Below are positions 8,907-17,474 of a DNA stretch of 64,000 bases, one piece after another. The notes beneath the pieces were generated by a model. The model worked only from the letters and a program-made list of their open reading frames with translations, did no database searches and was not told the DNA's origin. Numbering within the stretch: position 1 is the first letter of the stretch; each line of letters opens with the position of its first letter. Position numbers and translations under genes: made by a program. This stretch comes from Hymenobacter wooponensis (GTDB taxonomy: Bacteria; Bacteroidota; Bacteroidia; Cytophagales; Hymenobacteraceae): NCBI RefSeq assembly GCF_004745865.1, contig NZ_SRKZ01000001.1:434001-498000 (forward strand), read 5' to 3'.

Positions 8907-9029
8907 AGTAGGAGTGGTTGAGTGGCCTAGAACGGCGCTATCGTGCTGAAATTTGATCTTACCAACTGTAAAGACTGCGACGATTGGTATTCGGCGAAGC
9001 TCCGGTTTGACAGGTAAAGTGATGGAAGG

Positions 9030-9263
9030 CTATTTCAACGACTTCTTTACTTGGAGCTGCTTATCGAACTCTTTTGCGTCTTCAATACAGCAGGAAACTA
9101 GCTCCTCTAAGTCTGCTCCGCCGTTCATCTCTACCTCAGGTCCATACTCAGAGGTAAGGCGCACATGGTAAAAATTATTAGACGGCTCATCATACGTCAA
9201 CGTCCAGCCAGTTGGAATGCCTGGAAAGTCTTTCGCAGTTAGAGTATAAGGCAGCTTGCTCAT
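9030..9263 (-). CDS. Small hypothetical protein in the pectin unit
   Basis: A 77-residue, acidic, soluble product with no signal peptide or membrane segment (starts MSKLPYTLTAKDFPG, contains GWTLTYDEPSNNFYHVRL). I do not recognise a family. It sits 27 bp after the esterase-GH28 gene and about 175 bp before GH105 in the same direction. Composition and lack of low-complexity sequence suggest a real gene, but nothing ties it to pectin breakdown except position. Confidence 0.55.
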   Translation of the reverse strand: MSKLPYTLTAKDFPGIPTGWTLTYDEPSNNFYHVRLTSEYGPEVEMNGGADLEELVSCCIEDAKEFDKQLQVKKSLK

Positions 9264-9290
9264 AAGGCAGACTAAGCGTTCTATAGCAGC

Positions 9291-11627
9291 CTAACGCTTC
9301 GAAACCGTTACCACTTTTTTCGACACCTTCTGACCATATTCCACGTCTTTCTTCGCGGCTTTGGTATCGGTGTTGCGCAAGGTTACGGCTTTGCTTCGGT
9401 CGCCGGTTACACGCAGGAGCAGCTCAGAGCCGGGAGCGTAGCGTAGGTTGTCGAAGCTGATGTTGCGGCTGTTCTGCACTTCCAGCACAGGCTTGGTTTC
9501 TTTGGAGAGCAAGGTTACGTTTTTGAGGCGGATACCGTCGGCTTCCTGGCACACGAGGCCTTTGTTGCACTCCAGCACCGTGTTTTCGATATCCACGTCC
9601 TTGATGCTCATCTCGGGCAAGCCGCGTACTAGGATTCCGGTGTTGGCGCCTTTGCAGGTTACGTTCTTGATGCGGAAGCCCTTGAACTGAGGCGTACCTT
9701 CACCAAGAGGCTCCGCTTTGATTTCAGGAATGCCGTAGGCCTCTCCGTTTACTTGCACGGGGTCTTTGGCGGCGTAGTACATGTCAAACAAGATGGCTTC
9801 GCCGGCAATGTCGGTCATGTCGACACCATCCACGAAGATGTTCTCCACTACCCCACCACGGCCGCGGGCCGTCTTGAAGCGGAGGCCTACATCGGTGCCC
9901 ATAAAGGTGCAGTTGCTCACGTAGAGGTTACGCGCGCCACCCGACATCTCCGAGCCAATCACGAAGCCGCCGTGGGCGTGGTACACTTTCGTATCGCGGA
10001 TGATGAAGTTCTCGGTGGGTACGCCGCGCTTGCGGCCTTCCTCATCGCGGCCCGACTTAATGCAGATGCCATCGTCGCCCACGTCAAACGTGCAACCTTC
10101 TACTAGGCCATTACGGCAAGATTCTAGGTCCAGCGCATCGGTGTTCTGGCCGTACCAGGGGTTACGGGCCGTTACGTTGCGCAGCGTGATGTTGTCGCAG
10201 AGCAGCGGGTGGATAGTCCAGGCCGGAGAGTTTTGGATGGTAAAGCCTTCGAGCAGGATTTGCTTGCAGCGCTGTAGGCTGAGCATGTTGGGGCGCAGGA
10301 AATCCTTGAACTCGGTGTACTTGCTGTAATCGGGCTGCTGACCAGCAGGAATAGTCCAGGGCTTGTTTAGCGTAGAGCCTTTCAGGGAGCCCGCCGAGGG
10401 GTACCAGGTGGTGCCTTTTTCATCCACGACCCCACCCGACTTCACGAGGCGCTGCCACTGGCCGGCATTGAGCTTCTCCTTCTTCACCATGCGCCAGGCG
10501 TCGCCAGCTCCATCAAAAGTACCTTCGCCGGTAATGGCAATGTTCTCCAGGTCGTAGCCGTAAATCGGCGACTGGTTACGCACAGCATCCTCCCCTTCCC
10601 AGTTGGTTTTGATCAGCTGATAATCAGAGAGCTTGTTGCTGAACTGCACCAAGGCACCTTTAGCCACGTGCAAGTTCACGTTGCTTTTCAACTGAATGGG
10701 GCCCGTCAGCCACAAGCCGCGCGGCACCAATACCACGCCGCCCTGCTGGCTGCAGGCCTCAATGGCCTTGCGGAAGGCCTCGGTGTTGAGCGTCTGCCCA
10801 TCGGCCACGGCGCCGTACTTCGTGATGTTGAAGGTGTCCTTCCGGAAGTAGGGCTGCAGCACCACGGGCAGGTCGTAGGTGTACTTGCCGTTGAAAGCCA
10901 AGGGCTGCAGGTGCGAGGCAATGCCCAGGTTAAGCTTCTTTACATCCTGCGCCACGAGCTGAGCTACGCGCTCAGCACCGTAGGCAGAGAAGTGGGTGTT
11001 ATCGAGCTTGGTGTTGTTGGCGCCGTTCTGGTAGCTCCAGAACAAGGGCTTTGTGCCGGCGTCGCCGAGCTGGCTGTACATCGCCCAACTGGTTTCGTGC
11101 AGGTCAATCAGGGGCACTTTCTGGGCTTTGGCCACTTCCTTCACCACGCCGGGGTATTCGCCGTGGTCGTCTTTGCGCTTGCCTTGGTCGTCGAAGTAGC
11201 GGCGGCCGACGGGCGTAATCAGCACGGGATTGGCGCCTTTGGCGCGGGCCTCCTGCACGTAGCGCGTCAGGTTTTGGCGGTAGGCAGTTTTGGGTGCGGC
11301 GTAGCGGGCGGTGTCTTCCAGCTTCGAGTCGTTGTGGCCGAACTGAATGAACACCCAGTCGCCGGGCTTCACTTGCTCCAGCACTTTAGCCCAGCGGCCT
11401 TCATGGCGGAAGTTGCGGGTGCTGCGGCCGTTCATGGCGTGGTTCTGCACCTTCACGTTCGCATCAAAATACTGCTGGAAATACATACCCCAACCACGCT
11501 CGGCTTTATCCAGGGGTTTGTCGGACATAGTGGAGTCGCCGACCAGGAAAATCTGAACTTTCTTGTCCTCGGCGGGCCGGAAGGCCCACAGAAGCACAGC
11601 AAAAAACAGGAATGCAAATTGTTTCAT
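9291..11627 (-). CDS. Fused rhamnogalacturonan acetylesterase - GH28 polygalacturonase
   Basis: A 778-residue bifunctional secreted enzyme. Signal peptide at 1-20. The N-terminal SGNH esterase (about 24-235) has S32 in GDSTMS, N66 in AMNGRST, GHND (97-100), and D209/H212 in DNTHFSAYGA. A linker to about 262 leads to a GH28 right-handed beta-helix (265-760) with the family's catalytic set: N495-T-D497 in QNTDALD, D518-D519 in VGDDGICIKSG, H552 in YHAHGGFVIG, and R583/K585 in GLRFKT. GH28 cuts galacturonan or rhamnogalacturonan backbones by hydrolysis; the esterase removes acetyl groups that block it. It follows SusD with a 60-bp gap containing a hairpin. No frameshift is seen, so the fusion looks genuine. 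Confidence 0.94.
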   Translation of the reverse strand: MKQFAFLFFAVLLWAFRPAEDKKVQIFLVGDSTMSDKPLDKAERGWGMYFQQYFDANVKVQNHAMNGRSTRNFRHEGRWAKVLEQVKPGDWVFIQFGHNDSKLEDTARYAAPKTAYRQNLTRYVQEARAKGANPVLITPVGRRYFDDQGKRKDDHGEYPGVVKEVAKAQKVPLIDLHETSWAMYSQLGDAGTKPLFWSYQNGANNTKLDNTHFSAYGAERVAQLVAQDVKKLNLGIASHLQPLAFNGKYTYDLPVVLQPYFRKDTFNITKYGAVADGQTLNTEAFRKAIEACSQQGGVVLVPRGLWLTGPIQLKSNVNLHVAKGALVQFSNKLSDYQLIKTNWEGEDAVRNQSPIYGYDLENIAITGEGTFDGAGDAWRMVKKEKLNAGQWQRLVKSGGVVDEKGTTWYPSAGSLKGSTLNKPWTIPAGQQPDYSKYTEFKDFLRPNMLSLQRCKQILLEGFTIQNSPAWTIHPLLCDNITLRNVTARNPWYGQNTDALDLESCRNGLVEGCTFDVGDDGICIKSGRDEEGRKRGVPTENFIIRDTKVYHAHGGFVIGSEMSGGARNLYVSNCTFMGTDVGLRFKTARGRGGVVENIFVDGVDMTDIAGEAILFDMYYAAKDPVQVNGEAYGIPEIKAEPLGEGTPQFKGFRIKNVTCKGANTGILVRGLPEMSIKDVDIENTVLECNKGLVCQEADGIRLKNVTLLSKETKPVLEVQNSRNISFDNLRYAPGSELLLRVTGDRSKAVTLRNTDTKAAKKDVEYGQKVSKKVVTVSKR

Positions 11628-11641
11628 AGGAAAGAGAAAAG

Positions 11642-11676
11642 CCTCCCTAGGCCACTACTGTAGTGGCCTAGGGAGG
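11642..11676. terminator. Strong hairpin between SusD and the esterase-GH28 gene
   Basis: CCTCCCTAGGCCACTAC pairs with GTAGTGGCCTAGGGAGG around a central T. Each arm contains the over-represented heptamer (CTAGGCC / GGCCTAG). It lies within the leftward unit directly after SusD. There is no clear U-tract on the minus strand, so partial termination or 3'-end protection of the SusCD message is more likely than full termination. Confidence 0.6.
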
Positions 11677-11687
11677 GTAAGAGAAGG

Positions 11688-13343
11688 CTATCTGTAACCC
11701 TGGTTTTGGGTGAACTCGCTCTTGTTGCTCACCGCATCCAGCTGACGCTGAGGAATGGGCCGCACCAAGTGGTAGTCCTGAATGCTGACGGCGGCGTCGG
11801 GGTTGTACTTCTTCACGCGCTCAATCAGCTTGCCGGTGCGCTTCAGGTCAAACCACCGAAGCTGCTCGCCACCTAGCTCCCGGCCCCGCTCATCCAGAAT
11901 AAAGTCCAAGGTTACGTCGGCGGGCTTGATGAGCATGTCGGCTTCCTTGCCCGGAATAGCGGCCCGGCGGCGTACTACGTTAATCAGGTCGGCGGCCTTG
12001 GTAGAGTTACCGGCCTTGAACTCGGCTTCAGCGGCCATCAGGTACACATCGGCCAGGCGAATCACATAGGCGTCGCGAGCACTCTGCTCTTCGGCAATGG
12101 TAGGCCTAGTGGGGTCCAGGAATTTCTTCATGGTGATGTAGTGAATCCGGTCGCCGCTGATGGTGCCGTTGGGCCGGTACACGGCGCTCTGGTCCCAGAT
12201 CCGGTACTTCTTCTGAGCTTTCACGGTAGCCGGAATGATGTACTTGCTGGCTACAATGGCCGTATCGCCCACGGCAATACCGGTTACCGCCCGGTTGGCC
12301 AGCCATACTGTCTGGAAAGTGGCGGCGTAGCGGGCGTCAATCTTCTCATTGAACAGGTTCAGGTAGAAGAGTGACGGCATGAAGCGGTTGAAGGGCCGGC
12401 CGTACGGAATGTCGCGGATTACGCCGGGCTGGTCGTCGTACTTCATCGTGAACAGCAGGTGGCCGTTGTTGCCGCCGCGGGGGTGGCCGTCGGGGTACAG
12501 CGTAGCGTCTACCCTATCGTTCAGGCTCAGATCCTTGGAGTAGTTCACGGCCCACAAAATCTCCTTGTTCTCCAGGTTTGTCATCGACCACAAGTCGGCA
12601 AACCGGGGCTGCAGGGAGTAGCCATAACTGCTGATTACCTTCTGGGCCAAATCGGCGGCCTGGCGGTTTTGGCCGCGGGTCAGGTACATTTTCGCCAAGA
12701 AGGCTTCGGCGGCGGGCTTAGTTACGCGGCCGTAGTCGGTAGTGGTGGTGGGCAGGTTGGCCACGGCCACAGTCAGGTCCTCGAAGATCTGCTTGTAGAA
12801 AGTTTCAACGGGGGTTTTGTTGGCCGTGTTCTGCACGGCCGTAGCCTCCTCGGTAGTGAAGTGCACGCCGCCCCAGGTTTCCACAATCTCCCAGTAGTAG
12901 AAGGCGCGCAGGAAGCGCAGCTCGCCTTCGCGGGTCTTCTTCAGAGCATCGCTCATACCCGACTGGCCTACGCGGCCAATACCAGCGTTGCAGACGTTCA
13001 CGCCAGCATAGAGGCGGTTCCAAAGGTCGGTTAGGGCCGCGGAGCTGCCTTGGAGGGTAGTGTACTCCGTTAGGTCGGGGTTTACGTCGCCGGCGCCGCG
13101 CTGCCAGAGGTCGGTACCCATTTCTGAGATGCTGTAGCCATTTTCCTTGCCATACCACCAGCGGTTGTAAGAGTAGGCGGCGTTTACTAGGGTTTCAAAG
13201 CCGGCGGGCGTGCTATACACGGCTTCAGCGGTGAGGCCCGAGGGATTGTATTCTTCTAGCTGCTTGTCGCAGGCCGGTAGCGTGAGGGAAAGCGCGCCAG
13301 CGGTGAGCAGCAGTTTGAGCGTATGTTGAGTGGAGATTTTCAT
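11688..13343 (-). CDS. SusD/RagB-family glycan-binding lipoprotein (pectin locus)
   Basis: Surface lipoprotein that pairs with SusC to capture oligosaccharides. The 551-residue product has a lipoprotein signal (TLPAC, Cys at 25), the N-terminal SusD helical region (LEEYNPSGLTAEAVYSTPAGFETLVNAAY) with TPR-like helices, and the conserved C-terminal end (RRAAIPGKE, ILDERGRELGGEQLRWFDLKRTGKL, PIPQRQLD). It starts 33 bp after the SusC stop in the same direction. Pectic oligosaccharides are the likely ligand, inferred from the neighbours. Confidence 0.97.
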   Translation of the reverse strand: MKISTQHTLKLLLTAGALSLTLPACDKQLEEYNPSGLTAEAVYSTPAGFETLVNAAYSYNRWWYGKENGYSISEMGTDLWQRGAGDVNPDLTEYTTLQGSSAALTDLWNRLYAGVNVCNAGIGRVGQSGMSDALKKTREGELRFLRAFYYWEIVETWGGVHFTTEEATAVQNTANKTPVETFYKQIFEDLTVAVANLPTTTTDYGRVTKPAAEAFLAKMYLTRGQNRQAADLAQKVISSYGYSLQPRFADLWSMTNLENKEILWAVNYSKDLSLNDRVDATLYPDGHPRGGNNGHLLFTMKYDDQPGVIRDIPYGRPFNRFMPSLFYLNLFNEKIDARYAATFQTVWLANRAVTGIAVGDTAIVASKYIIPATVKAQKKYRIWDQSAVYRPNGTISGDRIHYITMKKFLDPTRPTIAEEQSARDAYVIRLADVYLMAAEAEFKAGNSTKAADLINVVRRRAAIPGKEADMLIKPADVTLDFILDERGRELGGEQLRWFDLKRTGKLIERVKKYNPDAAVSIQDYHLVRPIPQRQLDAVSNKSEFTQNQGYR

Positions 13344-13376
13344 CTTTCTATGCAGCGTTAAACGAGCTCTATCCTC

Positions 13377-16343
13377 TTAAAAACCCAGGTTGATACCAGC
13401 AGTCACCACTCGCGGAATGGGCGTGGTGATGGCGCCGCCGCGCTCGGGGTCGTAGTTGTCGATGTGGCTCCAGGTGTAGAGGTTCTTGCCCTGCACGTAC
13501 ACCCGCAGCGACGACATATGCAGGCGCGAAGCTAGGCCGGCCGGGAAGGTGTATCCCAGCGTGGCGGCCCGCAACTTAGCATAAGAGCCGTTTTCATAAT
13601 CTAGAGTAGAACCGTACAATCCGTTCCGAAGTGTGGACTTCGAAAGGCTAGCGTCAGGACGCGGGAAGTCATTAGACGGATTTTCAGGAGTCCAGTAGTT
13701 TTGGCGCGAACTGTTCTCAGTGCCTTGCGGATCGAAGAAGCCGTTGTACTCGTAGTTGAGCATCTGCCCGATGCGAGCGAAGAATTGCAGCGACAAATCG
13801 AAGCCCTTGTAGCTGACGTCGGTGTTGAGGGAGCCGCTCCACTTGGGTACTCTGGAGCCTAGCACTTTGCGGTCGTCGGTAGCCGTGATGCGACCATCGC
13901 CGTTCAAATCGCGCACCTTGATCTGACCAGGTTTCTGGCCGAAAGTTTTCGCTTCGTCGGCCTCACTGGTTTGCCAGATACCAATCTTCTCGTAATCGTA
14001 GAAAACGCTAACCGGCGAGCCCACAAACCACAGATTGCTCACATCGTTACCGGAAATGGTAAGGGCTGTGATTTCCTCCTTGTTTTTGAACCAAGTGGCA
14101 CCCACATTCCAGCGGAAGTTTTCGGTTTCAACCACCCGGGCATTCAAGCCTACTTCAATACCGCGGTTGCGGGTTTTACCGGCGTTTTCCGTTACAACAG
14201 AGTAACCCGAAGTTGCTGGCAATACGCGGTTTAGGAGTAGGTCGCTGGTGCGGGTGTCGTACACATCCACCGAGCCGGCCAGACGGTTCTGCAGGAAGGC
14301 GAAATCCAACCCGAAGTTGAGCGTATTCGAGAGTTCCCAGCCTAGCGCTTTGTTACCGATGCGGTTAGCAAAGGTGTAAGCCGGGGCCGATGACTCGCCG
14401 AAAGCAAACGGAATGCGCACCAGCAACGACTGCGTAGAGTACGCTGGAATATCGTAGTTGCCGGCGCGGCCGTAGCTGGCCCGCAGCTTCAGGTCGGTGA
14501 TGGGCGTTAGGCCCTTCATGAAGTCCTCTTCAATAATACGCCAGGCCACGGCGGCTGAGGGGAAGAAGGCCCATTTGTTGCCGGGCGCCAACACCGAGGA
14601 ACCGTCGGAGCGGCCGGTCAGCGTGAGCAGGTAGCGGCTCTTAAAGTTATACTGCACGCGGCCCGTGAAGGAAATCAGCTTGCTATCGACGTAGCCACTG
14701 TTGATGCCCACCTGCTGGTTGGCATTGGCTAGTGCGTAGTACCCCTGGTAATCCAAGAGCTGATTCCGGCCCTGGGCGTTGGAGTTCTCCGTGTTAAACG
14801 TGAGCAGCGACGTTACACCGGTAGCACTGATAGTGTGGTCACCGAAAGTCTTATTGTAGTTCAGGATGTTCTCCCAACTCCAGTTGGTCAGGAAGTCTGT
14901 GCCGTAGGCTGACTGTGCTACCGAGCCGTTGCGGTCTAGAGTGTTTGACCCCTGATAAATGCCAGTGCGAGTGTTGGAAAGAGTCAGGCCCAGGTTAGAG
15001 CGCAGGTTCAGGCTAGGCAGAATCTGGTAGCTGACGTAGCCCGTAGTGAACGTGCGGGTAGTGCGCACGTTGTTCTGATAGTTGCCCGGCTGCTCGTCAA
15101 TGAGGGGGTTAATGAAGTTACCCGCGTTGGGGAAAACAGCGAGGTTGCCGTTCTCATCATAGGGCGTCAGCAAGGGGTTGATCTTGTTGGCCTGGTTGGT
15201 GGGGTCGCGGCGGCGGTTTTGGTTGAAGTAAGTGAGCTGGCTCTGTAGGCCTACGCGTACTTTGGCGTTAATCTCCTGATCGAGGTTGAAGCGGATGGAA
15301 TACCGATTCAGGTCATCCATTCGGAACAAGCCCTGCTCGTTGAAGTAGTCGAAGGAAGCGTAGATCTTGGTTTTGTCGGAACCGCCCGAAAGGCCAATCT
15401 GGTGCTCCTGCTGCACGCCCTGACGCAGCAGCTTGTTCATCCAGTTGGTGCTCACGCCATCGGCAATGTTCTGTATTTCCAGGGGCGTGAAGATCTTGGA
15501 GTCGTCGGCGGGGCTGTTCCAGTTGCCCGTGGTGCGGTTGGCCTCCCGCTTCTGCGCTACATATTCCTGGGCGCTGCTAACGCGGGGGTAGTACACGGCA
15601 TCGGTGATGCCGTAGTAAGAGTTGATCGTCACGCGGGGCTGTCCAGAAGCACCCTTCTTAGTAGTCACGATAATAACGCCGTTGGCGCCGCGAGACCCAT
15701 AGATAGCAGTGGAGGCAGCATCCTTGAGCACTTCCATGCTCTGAATATCATTGGGGTTGATATCCTGAATAGAATTGTACTGTACCCCATCCACAATAAA
15801 CAGTGGACCGTTCTGGGCCGTGATGGAGCGGTTACCGCGCACAGCAATATTAACGCCCGAGCCCGCCGAACCACTGCTCCGGGTGATGTCTACACCAGGC
15901 AGCCGGCCCTGCAGGGTTTCCATCACGTTGGCCGAGGGCACCTTCTTCAGGTCCTCCTCCTTCACCGACACGATGGCGCCCGTAACGTCGCTCTTCTTGA
16001 CCTGTCCGTAGCCAATTACTACTACTTCATCCAAGGCTTTTTGGTCAGACTTGAGCGCAATCTTGAGTTTGGTTTGTGAGCCTACACTCACCGTCTGGGG
16101 CACGTAGCCAATGTAGCTGAACGTCAGGGCCACATCGCCGCCTTCTGGCACGGCCAACGTGAAATTTCCGTCGCCGTCGGTGGTGGCTCCTAGTGTGGAA
16201 TTCTTTACAATGACGGTTACGCCTGGTAGTCCTTCACTAGTCGTTCCATCAATTACCCGTCCCTGTACCTGGCGAGTTTGCTGCGCCATTGCCGACACGG
16301 CTGTGCTAAGCGCTATGGCACTTAGTAGTAAACCTTTTCTCAT
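13377..16343 (-). CDS. SusC/RagA-family TonB-dependent outer-membrane transporter (pectin locus)
   Basis: TonB-driven import of oligosaccharides across the outer membrane. The 988-residue protein has a signal peptide (ending SAMAQ, residue 21), a carboxypeptidase-regulatory-like beta domain (about 24-105: VQGRVIDGTTSEGLPGVTVI), a TonB-box-like stretch LDEVVVIGYG (about 114), a plug domain (about 120-230: LQGRLPGVDI, FIVDGVQY) and the C-terminal 22-stranded barrel ending in an aromatic residue (AGINLGF). It is first in the leftward unit SusC-SusD-esterase/GH28-unknown-GH105. An operator copy lies 113-139 bp upstream of the ATG. Confidence 0.97.
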   Translation of the reverse strand: MRKGLLLSAIALSTAVSAMAQQTRQVQGRVIDGTTSEGLPGVTVIVKNSTLGATTDGDGNFTLAVPEGGDVALTFSYIGYVPQTVSVGSQTKLKIALKSDQKALDEVVVIGYGQVKKSDVTGAIVSVKEEDLKKVPSANVMETLQGRLPGVDITRSSGSAGSGVNIAVRGNRSITAQNGPLFIVDGVQYNSIQDINPNDIQSMEVLKDAASTAIYGSRGANGVIIVTTKKGASGQPRVTINSYYGITDAVYYPRVSSAQEYVAQKREANRTTGNWNSPADDSKIFTPLEIQNIADGVSTNWMNKLLRQGVQQEHQIGLSGGSDKTKIYASFDYFNEQGLFRMDDLNRYSIRFNLDQEINAKVRVGLQSQLTYFNQNRRRDPTNQANKINPLLTPYDENGNLAVFPNAGNFINPLIDEQPGNYQNNVRTTRTFTTGYVSYQILPSLNLRSNLGLTLSNTRTGIYQGSNTLDRNGSVAQSAYGTDFLTNWSWENILNYNKTFGDHTISATGVTSLLTFNTENSNAQGRNQLLDYQGYYALANANQQVGINSGYVDSKLISFTGRVQYNFKSRYLLTLTGRSDGSSVLAPGNKWAFFPSAAVAWRIIEEDFMKGLTPITDLKLRASYGRAGNYDIPAYSTQSLLVRIPFAFGESSAPAYTFANRIGNKALGWELSNTLNFGLDFAFLQNRLAGSVDVYDTRTSDLLLNRVLPATSGYSVVTENAGKTRNRGIEVGLNARVVETENFRWNVGATWFKNKEEITALTISGNDVSNLWFVGSPVSVFYDYEKIGIWQTSEADEAKTFGQKPGQIKVRDLNGDGRITATDDRKVLGSRVPKWSGSLNTDVSYKGFDLSLQFFARIGQMLNYEYNGFFDPQGTENSSRQNYWTPENPSNDFPRPDASLSKSTLRNGLYGSTLDYENGSYAKLRAATLGYTFPAGLASRLHMSSLRVYVQGKNLYTWSHIDNYDPERGGAITTPIPRVVTAGINLGF

Positions 16344-16666
16344 GGTGTGGGAATTTGATTAGTCGCAGAAAGAGCTGCTAGGCCACCCGAAGTAAGCCCT
16401 TACTAATGTTAGAGGAATGGCGCCGGAAAGCACTTAATCGCGCTCTGAATATTTGTGCAATCGTTATCGGGAACGTTGCCAGAAGCCCAACTCTATCACT
16501 CGTTAGGGTTTTTCTTAGCCCTTTTAGTCCTTTTCCAGCTTCACTCACTCCTTCCCTCAACTACCAACTCTCTAGCTATTTATAGGACTTAAACCAGACG
16601 TCGCCTACATACCCAGCCCTCCTTCTTTGGTTAGGAGACGTTATCTCACCTCAAAGATGATAGCTA
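16344..16666. other. Intergenic region upstream of pectin SusC
   Basis: This 323-bp gap holds CTAGGCC near 16378 and operator copy 2 at 16456-16482. The part from 16483 to 16666 shows no gene and no strong structure; it separates SusC (reading left) from the 3' end of the DUF2905 gene. Confidence 0.5.
16456..16482. promoter_or_regulatory. Candidate LacI-family operator, copy 2
   Basis: Identical over 27 bp to 5568-5594, with core CGTTATCGGGAACGTT. It lies 113 bp upstream of the SusC start; copy 1 lies 129 bp upstream of kduD, so distance and orientation are similar. This links the transport/depolymerisation unit and the sugar-acid catabolism unit under one regulator. Confidence 0.75.
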
Positions 16667-16894
16667 TTAGCCCAGTCGCCGCACCACCCACAATACGGCA
16701 CTCAACAGCAGGCTTACTAGCAACATGGAGACAATAGGCGCATAGAATCGGAAGCCCGGCCGCTCAATACGAATATCGCCGGGCAGGCGACCAAACCAGC
16801 TAAACAGATTGCCGCCCCCTGACCACACAAAGGCCCCTACCGCTACGAAGAGCAGGCCTAGCAAGACGAGCGTTTTCCCGAGCTGCGGGTTCAT
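16667..16894 (-). CDS. DUF2905-family small membrane protein
   Basis: 75 residues from ATG 16894 (MNPQLGKTLVLLGLLFVAVGAF). An in-frame start further upstream would overlap the preceding gene and add a non-hydrophobic tail. Two membrane helices (about 7-23 and 50-70) flank the conserved DUF2905 loop FSWFGRLPGDIRIERPGFRFYAP. The family is widespread and of unknown function. It follows the small membrane protein at 16915-17184 with a 20-bp gap, suggesting co-transcription. Confidence 0.88.
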   Translation of the reverse strand: MNPQLGKTLVLLGLLFVAVGAFVWSGGGNLFSWFGRLPGDIRIERPGFRFYAPIVSMLLVSLLLSAVLWVVRRLG

Positions 16895-16914
16895 GTTGGC
16901 AGGCGCTTTTTTAC

Positions 16915-17184
16915 TTAGAGAGGCTTTAGTATTAATAGGCTTAGGGCTGCAACAGTCACTATAAAAACGCCAAAGGCAGCCCACTCTTCGCGAAGTTTGA
17001 AATCTTGGGGGTAGGATTTACGGATTTTGGCTTGGCCCCAAATGGCAGCGAATATTGCTCCGATAAGCAGCGGCATGCCAATGGTAGTAGGTAAAATGCT
17101 ACGCGTGAACAGGTACAGTACCAGTAGTACGGGCAAGCCCACGCAGTAAGCGGCTAACCGAGGCAAAAAGCTGGATTGTTTCAC
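16915..17184 (-). CDS. Small hypothetical membrane protein
   Basis: 89 residues with three predicted membrane helices (about 10-27, 33-48 and 69-87) separated by a basic/polar loop (QAKIRKSYPQDFKLREEWAAFG). No family recognised. The gene precedes the DUF2905 gene by 20 bp on the same strand, so the two probably share a message. Function unknown. Confidence 0.7.
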   Translation of the reverse strand: MKQSSFLPRLAAYCVGLPVLLVLYLFTRSILPTTIGMPLLIGAIFAAIWGQAKIRKSYPQDFKLREEWAAFGVFIVTVAALSLLILKPL

Positions 17185-17381
17185 GGAGGCACCAATTTGT
17201 AAGAAGTTTAAAAGTAGGCGTTAGCAACTGATTCTTACTAAAAAGGAAAAACAGTGACATGCCTGGGAGCCGAACAACCGAAACGACACGGGTACACCGC
17301 TTTTTTCTAATGCCTAAACAAGAAAACACAACCTATTAATAATCAATAGTCTATTAACACAAACCACCTTTTACAAAGTCT

Positions 17382-17395
17382 AACCTTGTAAGGTT
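17382..17395. promoter_or_regulatory. Short palindrome upstream of the Lgt-like gene
   Basis: AACCTTGTAAGGTT, 6-bp perfect arms with a 2-bp spacer, lies 80 bp upstream of the ATG at 17475, downstream of AT-rich sequence. It may be an operator; no regulator is known. Confidence 0.3.
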
Positions 17396-17474
17396 TAGCG
17401 TGGGCCGTTTGACGTGGTTCCTCCATCTAGCAGTGCGTTTCGCACAAACCATTTTTCAGACTGCTAGCTCCATT

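Noticed and set aside
10668..11663. 331-codon antisense frame opposite the esterase-GH28 gene
   Set aside because: Composition (Val/Gly/His-rich) is that of a shadow frame; the opposite strand has intact catalytic motifs.
16378..16560. Short frame overlapping the operator region upstream of SusC
   Set aside because: It would place the 27-bp operator inside a gene; sequence shows no domain and is Arg/Leu-rich as in spurious frames.
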